The translations under genes and the position numbers were made by a program. The notes beneath the pieces are model-generated. The model saw only the letters and a list, made by a program, of their open reading frames with translations. It was not told the DNA's origin and ran no database searches. Shown in pieces: positions 1 through 8,888 of a DNA stretch of 64,000 bases. Position 1 is the first letter of the stretch; each line of letters begins with the position of its first letter. The DNA is from Candidatus Viadribacter manganicus (GTDB lineage: Bacteria; Pseudomonadota; Alphaproteobacteria; Caulobacterales; Aquidulcibacteraceae), in contig NZ_CP013244.1 in assembly GCF_001679665.1 (NCBI RefSeq), forward strand, positions 1,620,980-1,684,979, written 5' to 3'.

Positions 1-67
1 CACGCCCAACGAGGTGCTCTCGGATCGGACCGTGCGCGAAAGGTATCTCGGCAAAGATTTCAACTAA
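1..67 (+). CDS. lptB: LptB C-terminus (partial)
   Basis: This is the last 21 codons of a gene that enters from the left edge, ending in TAA at 65-67. The visible peptide ends in RERYLGKDFN, which matches the usual C-terminus of LptB, the ATPase of the lipopolysaccharide transporter LptBFGC. LptB energises extraction of LPS from the inner membrane and its transfer to the LptA bridge. Position supports this: lptB directly upstream of rpoN is the standard order in alphaproteobacteria and many other proteobacteria, and the gap to rpoN is only 13 nt. No catalytic motif is inside the window, so the call rests on the tail and on synteny. Confidence 0.8.
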   Translation, partial: TPNEVLSDRTVRERYLGKDFN

Positions 68-80
68 CGGTGGCCCGCCC

Positions 81-1559
81 ATGGCGATGACCCCCCGTTT
101 AGAGATGCGCCAGGGCCAAGCCCTGGTGATGACGCCGCAGCTCCAGCAAGCGATCAAACTGCTGCAGCTTTCAAACGTCGAGCTTCAAGAATTCGTCGAA
201 GGCGAGCTCGAGCGCAACCCGCTACTTGAGCGCGAAGAAGGTTCGGCCGAAGCCAAGAAGAACGAAGACGGCGGCGATGCTCAAGCGCTTGAGTTCGATA
301 GCGGCATGGCGCCGGCGGAAGCGGCGCTCGATGTCAGCGTCGCCGATATCGCACCGGATTTGAGCGCCGGCGAACTCGCTGAAGCCGGCGCAGCCCCGTT
401 ACAAGATTGGTCCAAAGCCTCGTCGGGCAAGAGCTTCGACGACATGCCGGGCCTGGAAGAAACCCTCGCTAGCGACAAGACGCTGGCCGAGCACCTCGAC
501 GCCCAACTCACCGAAGCCGGCCTCACCCCGATCGAGCGCATGATCGGCGGCGTGTTGATCGATGCGGTCGACGATTGGGGCTACATGCGCGCCGACGTTC
601 TCGATATCGCGCATCGCATCGGCGCCGACGACGCCGCGGTGCTGAAGGTCCTGCAGGTCATGCAGGGTTTCGAGCCCACGGGCGTGATGGCGCGCGATAT
701 TCCCGAGTGCCTGACGCTGCAGCTGAAGGAGCGTGGCCGCTTCGATCCGGCGATGGAAGCTTTGGTCACCAACCTCGATCTGCTCGCCAAAGGTCATTTC
801 GAACGTCTGATGACGCTGTGCGGCGTCGACCGCGAAGATCTTTCGGACATGATCGCCGAAGTACGCGCGCTGACGCCAAAGCCCGGCGCCGGTTTTGGCG
901 GCGGCGCCGTGCACTCAGTCGCGCCCGACGTTTACGTAAAGCAAACGCCGGACGGCATGTGGCTGGTTGAACTCAACACCGACACCATGCCGCGCGTGCT
1001 GATGAACCAGCGTTATTACGCGACGGTCTCGAAAACCGCCAAGCGTGAGGAAGACAAACAATTCCTCACCGAATGCGCAGCGAACGCGTCATGGCTGGTG
1101 AAGAGTCTCGACCAACGCGCCAAGACCATCCTCAAAGTCGCGCGCGAAATCGTACGCCAACAGGACGGCTTCTTCGCTCACGGCGTTGCGCACTTGCGAC
1201 CGCTCAATCTCAAAACCGTCGCCGCCGCGATCGAGATGCATGAATCGACCGTGAGCCGCGTCACCTCGAACAAGTATCTCTCCTGCGCGCGCGGCGTGTT
1301 CGAGCTGAAATACTTCTTCACCGCCTCGATCAACGCAGCCGACGGCGGCGAGAGCCACTCCGCCGAAGCCGTACGCTACCAGATCAAAGGCCTCATCGAC
1401 GGCGAAACGCCGGTCGAAATCCTGAGCGACGATCGCATCGTCGAAATCCTGCGCGAGAAAGGCATCGACATCGCCCGCCGCACCGTTGCGAAATATCGCG
1501 AAAGCCTGCGCATCCCAAGCTCAGTAGAGCGCAAACGGAAACTGGCGCACGGCCTTTAA
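81..1559 (+). CDS. rpoN: RNA polymerase sigma-54 factor RpoN
   Basis: Sigma-54 directs RNA polymerase to -24/-12 promoters, which need an enhancer-binding ATPase for opening; in this group it controls flagellar, stalk or nitrogen genes. At 492 residues it has the family's normal length. Region I (about residues 1-50) is glutamine- and leucine-rich, with MTPQLQQAIKLLQLSNVELQ as the activator-interacting segment. An acidic linker follows (about 55-130), then the core-binding domain, a helix-turn-helix near 385-405, and the RpoN box ARRTVAKYRE at about 465-474, which reads the -24 element. The start at 81 gives the canonical N-terminus and follows lptB by 13 nt, so both are probably one transcription unit. 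The usual downstream hpf and ptsN genes are absent here; a gene-free stretch follows instead. Confidence 0.97.
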   Translation: MAMTPRLEMRQGQALVMTPQLQQAIKLLQLSNVELQEFVEGELERNPLLEREEGSAEAKKNEDGGDAQALEFDSGMAPAEAALDVSVADIAPDLSAGELAEAGAAPLQDWSKASSGKSFDDMPGLEETLASDKTLAEHLDAQLTEAGLTPIERMIGGVLIDAVDDWGYMRADVLDIAHRIGADDAAVLKVLQVMQGFEPTGVMARDIPECLTLQLKERGRFDPAMEALVTNLDLLAKGHFERLMTLCGVDREDLSDMIAEVRALTPKPGAGFGGGAVHSVAPDVYVKQTPDGMWLVELNTDTMPRVLMNQRYYATVSKTAKREEDKQFLTECAANASWLVKSLDQRAKTILKVAREIVRQQDGFFAHGVAHLRPLNLKTVAAAIEMHESTVSRVTSNKYLSCARGVFELKYFFTASINAADGGESHSAEAVRYQIKGLIDGETPVEILSDDRIVEILREKGIDIARRTVAKYRESLRIPSSVERKRKLAHGL

Positions 1560-1997
1560 CAGGCCCGTTCCGCCAGCAGCACCTTCGACGCGCTCATCCA
1601 GACAGGACATTGGTAGTAATTTGTCCAAGCGGCTATAGTTGGCCCACTGCGATCATTGGCTAGGATCGACGGGCGTGCGCGTGCCCGCCTCCGTCGCGAA
1701 GCAAACGTAGGGCAGTTTTCAACCAACGTCCGCCCGGCGAAATTCCAGCCGCATGCCGTAGAATTTGCCGAACGTCCGCTCCGGGGCCGGCGGCAGCCGC
1801 CTGCGCTCTATCCCACACCAATTCCCGCTCGCGCCCAACAAAATCAACGCCCACGCAGAAATCTATCCAACACCTCCACACTTCAAATATCCTGCACGCA
1901 TCCCTCGCACGGGAGGCTCACCGGCTAGCCGAGCCAAGCGAGCGCGGGGGGATGCGATTGAGCGTGATGCGCGGCGAGACCATCCGCCAAGCAGAAG
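1560..1997. other. Gene-free stretch after rpoN, left part
   Basis: No convincing coding sequence is visible on either strand. The open frames present are arginine- and proline-rich, lack family motifs and have no ribosome-binding site. There is no clear terminator directly behind rpoN. The right part of the same gap (1998-2207) holds a series of strong hairpins and is listed separately. Confidence 0.5.
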
Positions 1998-2207
1998 CCC
2001 ACGGGACAACGCTAGACGTGAACTGTGGGAGCGCACCGGAGAAGGGCAAATCTCCGCACGCCGCCGGGGACCTATCCAAGGGAGTGAAACACATCCTGGT
2101 GACGGCCCGGTGGAAAACAAGCGCACCGGGCGCGTGGCGACACGCGGCGAGGTTCGAGCGATCGAATATCGCATCAAAGGCACTAAACCAGCGCGTCCCT
2201 CACGCGC
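1998..2207 (+). ncRNA. Candidate structured RNA (hairpin cluster)
   Basis: Several perfect stem-loops occur in a row. CCCAC/GTGGG pairs 1998-2002 with 2025-2029. CGGAGA/TCTCCG lies at 2037-2056. GCCCGGTG/CACCGGGC at 2105-2131 has an 11-nt A-rich loop. GCGTG-GCGA-CACGC lies at 2132-2145 and TTCGA-GCGA-TCGAA at 2153-2166. GCGCGT/ACGCGC lies at 2191-2207. Two hairpins carry the same GNRA-type GCGA tetraloop when read on the + strand; on the - strand the loops would not be GNRA, so the + strand is preferred. It does not show the conserved cores of RNase P RNA, tmRNA or SRP RNA. It ends about 125 nt before an XRE regulator gene, so it may be a free-standing RNA or a long leader. Confidence 0.4.
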
Positions 2208-2335
2208 CCTGCTCCCAACTTTGAGGGTGCCCCAATTGCGAAGCACCAAGCGATGACGCATGCCCGGTCCAAATTCCTGCCTATTCCCGATTATTCCAGT
2301 TGTATTCAATGCATTCCTGCCAATGACTGGTGCTC

Positions 2336-3001
2336 ATGAAATTCGGCGAGTACCTCAAGAACCGGCGCACTGAGCTCGGGTGGACGCAACCGGACGCGGC
2401 CGCCAAAGCCAGCATCGAGCAATCGTATTTGTCGAAGCTTGAGACCGGGAAATCGTTTCCGTCCGAGGATGTCTATCAGCGGCTGGTCGAAGCCTTCGAT
2501 CTCGACACCGAGACCCTCGTGGGCGTGCTCTACCCCGCCGAACTCGATCGTCTGCGTGAGATCGAAGACGTCCGTAAACATCTGCTCCAGCGCGCACACG
2601 ATACCCGCACCGCCACCCACCGTTGGCTCTATGCAGGCCTTGGCGCGCTTGTTGCCGGCGGCGCCCTCGTCGGTCTCGCCCAGATCGATCGCGGCGGCAA
2701 CGCTATGCATTACACCTACCAGTCGCCGGGCGTCATTCTCACCGGCGAAAGCTCAAGCGTCTTCGATGACCTCGACGACAATCCAGCGCTCACCGCGCGA
2801 GCGGACGAGCAAACAATTTTCGTTCCCGAAATGCGTGGCCCTTCGTTCACGGAAAACGTGCCCGAAGGCCGTCGCGAATGGCATCTCGTTGGCGCCAATG
2901 CGGTGCTCATCCCAGCCAAGTTTGGCTGGGCCCTCGTCCCGGGCCTCGCGCTGATCATCGGCGGGCTTGGATGCTTCTTTATCAGCTGGCGTAGACCCTG
3001 A
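2336..3001 (+). CDS. Membrane-anchored XRE-family HTH regulator
   Basis: This 221-residue protein has an N-terminal Cro/C1-type helix-turn-helix (about residues 3-58; WTQPDAAAKASIEQSYLSKLETG is the two-helix core). A helical linker follows, then a transmembrane segment near 98-117, an extracytoplasmic stretch of about 75 residues, and a second transmembrane helix near 196-217 ending in WRRP. The layout suggests a DNA-binding domain tethered to the inner membrane that senses something outside the cytoplasm; ligand and targets are unknown. A GTG at 2330 could also start the frame, but ATG 2336 gives the usual MKFGEYLKNRR opening. The stop is only 7 nt from the next gene, a lipoprotein serine hydrolase, so the two are very likely co-transcribed. 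Confidence 0.8.
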   Translation: MKFGEYLKNRRTELGWTQPDAAAKASIEQSYLSKLETGKSFPSEDVYQRLVEAFDLDTETLVGVLYPAELDRLREIEDVRKHLLQRAHDTRTATHRWLYAGLGALVAGGALVGLAQIDRGGNAMHYTYQSPGVILTGESSSVFDDLDDNPALTARADEQTIFVPEMRGPSFTENVPEGRREWHLVGANAVLIPAKFGWALVPGLALIIGGLGCFFISWRRP

Positions 3002-3008
3002 GGACAAA

Positions 3009-4160
3009 ATGAAACTCTCAGCTTTGATTTTCACCGCAGCCTTGGCGGGCTGCGCCAGCAGCTCGCTGCCCACAACGCAGCGTCTTGAAGGCGTCGCATT
3101 GGACGGGCGCGTCGAAGCCTTGATGGCGCGCGAGCACGTTGTCGGCATGGCTGTGGCCATTGTCGATCACGGCGAAATCACGCATCTCAACGCCTACGGC
3201 CTGCGCAATCGCGAGAACGCGCTCCCGCTGCAAACCGATACGATCATGTACGGCGCATCCGTCACCAAAGCCGCGTTCGCATACATGGTCATGCAGCTCG
3301 TCGACGAAGGACGCATCGATCTTGACCGCTCCATCGCAGAATATCTGCCGCGGCCGCTGCCCGAGTACGAAGATTATACAGATCTCGCCGGCGACGAACG
3401 TTGGCGCCAGCTAACGCCGCGCATTCTGCTCACGCACCGCAGCGGCCTCGCCAACATGCGCTTCCTCGAAGAGGATCAGCGTCTGCGCTTTCACTTCACG
3501 CCAGGCGAACACTACGCGTATTCAAACGAAGGCATCTGGGTTCTGCAGATCGTCCTCGAACAAGGCCTTGGTCTCGATGTCGGCGCGGAGATGCAACGCC
3601 GTGTCTTCGATCGCTTCGGAATGACTCGTACGTCAATGCAATGGCGTGACGATTTTGGCGCCAATCTGGCCGATGGCTATATGATGGACGGCACATTCGA
3701 ACCGCATGACCGCCGCGACAACGTCGCTGCCGCTGGCTCGATGGACACTACTATTGCAGACCAGGCACGCATGTGGCGCGGCATGTTTGCCGGGGAAGGC
3801 CTCTCTCCTGCCGCGCGCGCAGAATGGGCAGCGGCGCAATTTCCAATTCGCACCGCGCAAAAATTCCCAACGATCCAGTTCTTCAACACAGTCGACGCAC
3901 GCGGTGAAGCCTCCGATCTCTCCGCGTCACTCGTCGGCGAAACCTGGAACGGCCCGAACGACCGCTACTTCTCAAAAGGCGGCCACAACGACTGGACCGG
4001 CAATCTGGTGATCTGCGCTGAACGCCAGCAACGCTGCCTGATCATGTTCGGCAACAGCGTCCGCGCCGAGACAATCTTTCCTGAGATCGCCGAGTTGGTC
4101 CTGGGTCAAACCGACTTCCCGTTCTGGTGGACCTATCCGGAGCTGCAAGCGCATGAGTGA
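3009..4160 (+). CDS. Class C beta-lactamase-like serine hydrolase, lipoprotein
   Basis: A 383-residue protein of the beta-lactamase/penicillin-binding-protein-like serine hydrolase superfamily. The N-terminus MKLSALIFTAALAGC is a lipoprotein signal with lipobox cysteine at residue 15, so the protein should be membrane-anchored on the periplasmic side. The three active-site motifs are visible: S-V-T-K at about 84-87, Y-S-N at about 171-173, and K-G-G-H near 323. Such proteins are usually esterases or D-Ala-D-Ala peptidases rather than true beta-lactamases, and the substrate cannot be read from sequence. ATG 3009 is chosen because a TGAGGA ribosome-binding site precedes it and it starts the signal peptide; a longer in-frame start at 2967 would bury the lipobox. 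It is paired with the membrane-bound regulator upstream. Confidence 0.88.
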   Translation: MKLSALIFTAALAGCASSSLPTTQRLEGVALDGRVEALMAREHVVGMAVAIVDHGEITHLNAYGLRNRENALPLQTDTIMYGASVTKAAFAYMVMQLVDEGRIDLDRSIAEYLPRPLPEYEDYTDLAGDERWRQLTPRILLTHRSGLANMRFLEEDQRLRFHFTPGEHYAYSNEGIWVLQIVLEQGLGLDVGAEMQRRVFDRFGMTRTSMQWRDDFGANLADGYMMDGTFEPHDRRDNVAAAGSMDTTIADQARMWRGMFAGEGLSPAARAEWAAAQFPIRTAQKFPTIQFFNTVDARGEASDLSASLVGETWNGPNDRYFSKGGHNDWTGNLVICAERQQRCLIMFGNSVRAETIFPEIAELVLGQTDFPFWWTYPELQAHE

Positions 4161-4200
4161 AAGCACGGGGCGGTGCGACAGTCCGCGGACAGAGGGCGCA

Positions 4201-4833
4201 TCATGTCTTTCGCGCCACGAAGAAGGTGCGCACATCTCGGTTCGCGGACCCGTGCTTTCCGCTCTCAACGATCTCAAAGCCATTTTCGGTGATCTCACGT
4301 TCGTAGTCTTTGCTCGAGAGAATCGCCACGTACGGCGCTTGCCCCACAGCTTGCATGAGAGGCACCAGAAGCCGGATGAACACATTCATCTCAGCCAGCG
4401 CCGGTGTTTTCGAGATGAAGAGCCCGCCGGGTTTCAAAAGCCTGTGCACGCCGCGCAACACCGCCCGCCGATCGGGGACCAAGTGCAACACGTTGAAGCC
4501 GAATGCCGCATCAAAACTCGCATCGGGCCAGGGCGCAGCGTCCGGCGTTGCGACCGCAAACTCAACGTTGGCGCAAGCTTCCGCTGCCGCCTTCTCGCGG
4601 GCGATCGCAATCATCTCCGGCGAAATGTCGCTGGCGACCAACCGCACGACCGAAGGCGCCAGCTTTAACGCCGACGTACCCGTGCCGCATCCGAACTCGA
4701 AAGCAATATCGGTGCTCTTCAGGAGGCGGCGAGTATGCGCGAGCGTGCGCTCGTAGCCTTCCATGTCCGCGATGGGGTCTTTGGCGTACTTTCGCGCGAT
4801 GCGATTCCAGAAGCGTGCGTTGTCGACTGGCAT
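4201..4833 (-). CDS. SAM-dependent class I methyltransferase
   Basis: A 210-residue protein with the Rossmann-fold methyltransferase motifs in order. Motif I is FEFGCGTGTSA at about 46-56 (SAM binding), followed by an acidic ASDIS at the end of strand 2, PWPDASFDAAFGFNVLHLV around 100-120, and LKPGGLFISK near 135-145. The small size and missing substrate domain fit the UbiE/Methyltransf_11 group, but the substrate is not identifiable. It is transcribed divergently from purH, whose ATG lies about 100 bp away, and converges on the serine hydrolase gene. No signal peptide or membrane segment is seen, so it should be cytoplasmic. Confidence 0.85.
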   Translation of the reverse strand: MPVDNARFWNRIARKYAKDPIADMEGYERTLAHTRRLLKSTDIAFEFGCGTGTSALKLAPSVVRLVASDISPEMIAIAREKAAAEACANVEFAVATPDAAPWPDASFDAAFGFNVLHLVPDRRAVLRGVHRLLKPGGLFISKTPALAEMNVFIRLLVPLMQAVGQAPYVAILSSKDYEREITENGFEIVESGKHGSANRDVRTFFVARKT

Positions 4834-4934
4834 GGCTGGGGCCTAGCACAGACGCAGTCGGAGGTTCAAAATCTGCCGCCTGAGGACAGTTCGCCACCTC
4901 CGCAGGCCACCGCGAATCCTCTAAGAACCGGCTC

Positions 4935-6521
4935 ATGACAGACATTCTCCCGATAAAACGCGCTCTCATTTCGGTTTCCGACAAAAGCGGCCTGATCGAT
5001 CACGCCAAAGCGCTTTCGGCGCTCGGCGCGAAGCTCGTCTCCACCGGCGGCACTCACAAGGCGATCGCAGACGCCGGGATGGCCGTGGAGGATGTCTCGT
5101 CCGTTACCAACTTCCCGGAAATGATGGATGGCCGCGTAAAGACGCTGCACCCGAAAGTGCACGGCGGCTTGCTCGCACTGCGTGACAACAAAGAACACCT
5201 CGCCGCCATGAAGGAGCACGGCATCGAAGGCTTCGATGTTCTCTACGTGAACCTCTATCCGTTCGAAGCCACGGTCGCGCGCGGCGCCGATTTCGAAACC
5301 TGCATCGAGAACATCGACATTGGCGGCCCCGCCATGATCCGAGCGGCGGCAAAGAATTACGGCTTCATCGCCGTCGCCACAGACGCCGACGACATGGCAG
5401 CCATTCTGGAAGATGCAAAAGCCTACGGCGGCACGACGTTAGCTTTGCGCAAGAAGCTCTCGGCCAAGGCCTTCGCACGCACCGGCGCCTACGACGCGGC
5501 AATCTCTGCGTGGTACGTGGAACAACTCGAAGACAAAGCGCCGGCCTATCGCGCGCTCGGCGGCAAACTGAAGCAATCGCTGCGCTACGGCGAGAACCCG
5601 CACCAAAGCGCGGCATTCTACGTCACCGACGAAAAGCGCTTCGGCGTCGCCACCGCCACGCAGCTCCAAGGCAAAGAGCTGAGCTACAACAACCTCAACG
5701 ACACCGACGCAGCCTTCGAGCTTGTCGCCGAGTTCGATCCCAAGAACGGTCCGGCCGTCGCCATCATTAAGCACGCCAATCCATGCGGCGTGGCGCTCGG
5801 CAGCTCATTGGTCGACGCCTACAAGCGCGCGCTCGAATGCGATCCGGTTTCAGCGTTTGGCGGCATCGTCGCGCTCAACCAACGTTTGGACAAAGCCGCC
5901 GCCGAAGCCATCGCGGAAATCTTCACCGAAGTCGTCATCGCGCCGGAAGCGAACGAAGACGCCGTCGCCGTATTCGCGAAGAAAAAGAACCTGCGTTTGC
6001 TGGTCACTGGCGGCCTGCCAAACCCCAGCGCACCGGGCCTGTCGTTCAAAACCATCGCCGGCGGTTTTCTCGTTCAGAACCGCGATATCGGCCACATCAC
6101 CCGCGCCGACCTCAAGATCGTCACCAAGAAGCAACCGACGGACGCTGAAATCAACGACATGTTGTTTGCCTTCACCGTCTGCAAGCACGTGAAGTCCAAC
6201 GCGATCATCTTCGCCAAGAACGGCCAAACCGCCGGCATCGGCGCCGGTCAAATGAACCGCCGTGATAGCGCCCGCATTGCGGCCATCCGCGCTGGTGAAG
6301 CGGCGGAAATGGCCAAGCTGCCAGCATCACTCGCGAAAGGTTCGGCCTGCGCCTCCGACGCATTCTTCCCGTTCCCCGATGGCTTGCTGCAAGCCGTCGA
6401 AGCTGGTGCGACGAGTGTCATTCAGCCTGGCGGCTCAATCCGCGACGAAGACGTGATCAAAGCCGCCGACGAAGCCGGCATCGCCATGGCCTTTACCGGC
6501 ATGCGCCACTTCAGGCACTAA
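4935..6521 (+). CDS. purH: Bifunctional AICAR transformylase / IMP cyclohydrolase
   Basis: PurH performs the last two steps of purine synthesis: formylation of AICAR with 10-formyl-tetrahydrofolate and ring closure to IMP. The 528 residues match the family length. The N-terminal MGS-like cyclohydrolase domain (about 1-145) shows [22 protein letters not shown] and the [13 protein letters not shown] segment. The C-terminal transformylase domain carries LRYGENPHQ and the catalytic lysine-histidine pair in KHANPCG (K about 279, H about 280), and ends with [11 protein letters not shown]. It is followed after 6 nt by an MHS-type transporter, so the two are probably co-transcribed. No purine riboswitch was seen in the short upstream region shared with the divergent methyltransferase. 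Confidence 0.97.
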   Translation: MTDILPIKRALISVSDKSGLIDHAKALSALGAKLVSTGGTHKAIADAGMAVEDVSSVTNFPEMMDGRVKTLHPKVHGGLLALRDNKEHLAAMKEHGIEGFDVLYVNLYPFEATVARGADFETCIENIDIGGPAMIRAAAKNYGFIAVATDADDMAAILEDAKAYGGTTLALRKKLSAKAFARTGAYDAAISAWYVEQLEDKAPAYRALGGKLKQSLRYGENPHQSAAFYVTDEKRFGVATATQLQGKELSYNNLNDTDAAFELVAEFDPKNGPAVAIIKHANPCGVALGSSLVDAYKRALECDPVSAFGGIVALNQRLDKAAAEAIAEIFTEVVIAPEANEDAVAVFAKKKNLRLLVTGGLPNPSAPGLSFKTIAGGFLVQNRDIGHITRADLKIVTKKQPTDAEINDMLFAFTVCKHVKSNAIIFAKNGQTAGIGAGQMNRRDSARIAAIRAGEAAEMAKLPASLAKGSACASDAFFPFPDGLLQAVEAGATSVIQPGGSIRDEDVIKAADEAGIAMAFTGMRHFRH

Positions 6522-6527
6522 GGCGGC

Positions 6528-8192
6528 ATGAGCCAGTCAACAGACGACGCCAAGCACCACACCGCCACCAAGAGCGAAAGGCTCGTCATCGGCGCATCTT
6601 CGCTTGGCACCGTCTTCGAGTGGTATGACTTCTACCTCTACGGCTCGCTCGCCACGTACCTCTCGGCGCATTTTTTTTCGAACGTAAACGAGACGACAGC
6701 GTTCATCTTCGCGCTCGCAGCGTTCGCTGCGGGTTTTGCGGTCCGCCCCTTCGGCGCGCTGGTTTTCGGCCGTATCGGCGACATCGTCGGGCGCAAAAAC
6801 ACGTTTCTCGTCACCATGGCGATCATGGGCCTGTCGACGTTCGTCGTTGGCTTATTGCCCGGCTACGAACAAATCGGCGTCGCCGCGCCAATTCTGTTGG
6901 TCCTGATGCGCTTGCTGCAGGGTTTGGCGCTCGGCGGTGAATATGGCGGCGCAGCCACATACGTTGCCGAACACGCGCCGAACGATAAACGCGGCCTCTA
7001 CACGAGCTGGATTCAGACAACGGCGACGCTGGGGCTTTTCCTATCGCTCATCGTCATCATGGCGACGCGCACGCTGATCCCAGCGGAGCATTTCGCGAAA
7101 TGGGGTTGGCGTCTGCCCTTCCTCGCTTCGATCATTCTCCTCGGCGTCTCGCTTTGGATCCGGATGCAGCTCAACGAGAGCCCTGTCTTTCAGAAGATGA
7201 AGGAAGAAGGCGCGACGTCGAAGGAGCCGCTGGCGGAAAGCTTCGGCAGGTGGAGCAACCTGAAGCTGGTGCTGATCGCATTGTTCGGCGCCGTCGCTGG
7301 CCAAGCCGTGGTTTGGTACACGGGCCAGTTTTACGCGCTCTTCTTCCTCGAGCGCATGCTGAGGGTCGACGGGCTCACCGCCAACGTCCTCGTCGCAATG
7401 GGACTGCTGATCGGCACGCCGTTCTTCATCCTCTTCGGCTGGCTCTCGGACAAAATCGGCCGCAAGCCGATCATTCTCGCCGGCTGTGCGCTGGCGGCGC
7501 TCACCTATTTCCCGCTGTTTAATGCGCTCACGGTTGCCGCGAACCCGGCATTGGCCTCAGCTCAGCGCACTGCGCCGATCGTGGTCGTCGCGAATCAGAG
7601 CGAGTGCTCGTTCCAGTTCGATCCAGTCGGCCGCAACAAGTTCGACTCCCAATCGTGCGACGTCGCGCGCGCGTTCCTGTCGCGCGCTGGCGTCAGCTAC
7701 AACAATGAAGCGGCTGAACCGGGTGCGCTTGCGGAAGTCCACGTCGGCACACGCATCATTCGCGCGCCGGATGTCGTGAACCTGACCGGTGACAACCGCG
7801 CCGCCGCAATCGCCAGCTTCCAAACCGATGCACGCGCCGCGCTTGACGAAGTTGGATACCCCGTCGCTGCGAACGAGGAGTCGATCAACAAGCCCCTCGT
7901 CGTAGCCATCCTGGCGCTGCTCGTGATCTACGTGACGATGGTCTACGGGCCGATCGCCGCATTGCTTGTTGAACTCTTTCCCACGCGCATCCGCTACACC
8001 TCAATGTCGCTGCCCTATCACATCGGCAACGGCTGGTTCGGCGGCTTCCTGCCAACGACGGCGTTCGCCATCGTCGCCGCGACGGGCAACATCTATAACG
8101 GCCTCTGGTATCCGATCGCGATCGTCGCACTCACATTGATCGTCGGACTCTTCCTGTTGCCCGAGACCAACAAGCGCAACATCGACGCGTAA
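6528..8192 (+). CDS. MFS transporter, metabolite:H+ symporter (MHS) family
   Basis: A 554-residue inner-membrane protein of the major facilitator superfamily. The opening GTVFEWYDFYLYGSLATYL and the MFS signatures RIGDIVGRKNT (about 83-93) and GWLSDKIGRKP (about 304-314) are typical of the MHS group (ProP, ShiA, KgtP), which take up organic acids, betaine or shikimate with protons. It is about 120 residues longer than ProP or KgtP because of an insertion at about 335-455 in an extracytoplasmic loop, which contains two cysteines (SECSFQ and SQSCDVAR). This inserted form recurs in proteobacterial MHS proteins; its role is unknown to me. It sits 6 nt after purH. The substrate cannot be assigned. 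Confidence 0.88.
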   Translation: MSQSTDDAKHHTATKSERLVIGASSLGTVFEWYDFYLYGSLATYLSAHFFSNVNETTAFIFALAAFAAGFAVRPFGALVFGRIGDIVGRKNTFLVTMAIMGLSTFVVGLLPGYEQIGVAAPILLVLMRLLQGLALGGEYGGAATYVAEHAPNDKRGLYTSWIQTTATLGLFLSLIVIMATRTLIPAEHFAKWGWRLPFLASIILLGVSLWIRMQLNESPVFQKMKEEGATSKEPLAESFGRWSNLKLVLIALFGAVAGQAVVWYTGQFYALFFLERMLRVDGLTANVLVAMGLLIGTPFFILFGWLSDKIGRKPIILAGCALAALTYFPLFNALTVAANPALASAQRTAPIVVVANQSECSFQFDPVGRNKFDSQSCDVARAFLSRAGVSYNNEAAEPGALAEVHVGTRIIRAPDVVNLTGDNRAAAIASFQTDARAALDEVGYPVAANEESINKPLVVAILALLVIYVTMVYGPIAALLVELFPTRIRYTSMSLPYHIGNGWFGGFLPTTAFAIVAATGNIYNGLWYPIAIVALTLIVGLFLLPETNKRNIDA

Positions 8193-8888
8193 CTAGCGCA
8201 GCGACGACGATGTCGGCGATGAAGTGTTCTGCGCTGCAAGCGCCGTCGTAATCGCGTTGCGGATTTCTTCGCTCGTCGGTTCGGTGCGCGTGTCGAACGC
8301 ACGGATCACGCGACCGTCGCGGCCGATCAGGATCTTATGGAAGTTCCATTGCGGCACGGCGGACTCGCCGATCTGCTGCTCAGCCCATGCGTAAAATGGA
8401 TGCCGGGTTTCGCCTACAACATCCGTCTTTGCCGCCATCGGGAACGTCACGCCATAATTCAACGTGCAGAATTCTTGGATCTCCTCGGTTGATCCCGGTT
8501 CTTGGCCCATGAAATTGTTCGCGGGGACGCCGACGATTTCAAATCCCTGCCCATGATATTCGTCGTAGATTGACTGCAGGCCTTCATATTGCGGCGTGAA
8601 CCCGCAGCGGGACGCAGTGTTCACGACCATCACGACTTCGCCCTCAAAGGCCGTCATCGGCACCTGATCGGACCACAACCCTGGAAAGGAGAACTGATAC
8701 GCCGTGGCATGGTCGGCAGCAGCCGGGTCGGGGGCGGCCGCAAAGCGCACGCGCTGCGCCTCGACCGCGGCGGTCACCGCCGCCGCACGTTCTGCCGAAA
8801 TCTCTGGCGCTGGCGGCGCCGCCGCCCGGCTGCAAGAAGCTAACGCCAAAGCTGCGGCAACGACTAAGATACGGCGTGTCATGGGCAT
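8193..8888 (-). CDS. Glutathione peroxidase, lipoprotein-type
   Basis: A 231-residue thiol peroxidase that reduces hydrogen or lipid peroxides. The signature VVNTASRCGFTPQYEGLQ carries the peroxidatic cysteine (about residue 95), a cysteine-type enzyme without selenocysteine. The second signature WNFHKILIGRDGRVI is also present. The N-terminus TRRILVVAAALALASC is a lipoprotein signal with lipobox cysteine at about residue 19, so the enzyme should be membrane-anchored outside the cytoplasm, which is less common than the cytoplasmic form. ATG 8888 is preferred because AAGGAG lies 9 nt upstream. Its stop abuts the convergent MHS gene, and its start overlaps the divergent hydrolase gene. Confidence 0.93.
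   Translation of the reverse strand: MPMTRRILVVAAALALASCSRAAAPPAPEISAERAAAVTAAVEAQRVRFAAAPDPAAADHATAYQFSFPGLWSDQVPMTAFEGEVVMVVNTASRCGFTPQYEGLQSIYDEYHGQGFEIVGVPANNFMGQEPGSTEEIQEFCTLNYGVTFPMAAKTDVVGETRHPFYAWAEQQIGESAVPQWNFHKILIGRDGRVIRAFDTRTEPTSEEIRNAITTALAAQNTSSPTSSSLR

Noticed and set aside
1863..2309. 148-codon open frame on the - strand in the gap behind rpoN
   Set aside because: Arg/Pro/Ser-rich, without ribosome-binding site or motif, and it covers the hairpin cluster.
1560..2335. RNase P RNA, tmRNA or SRP RNA in the gap behind rpoN
   Set aside because: The conserved core sequences of these RNAs were looked for on both strands and not found.
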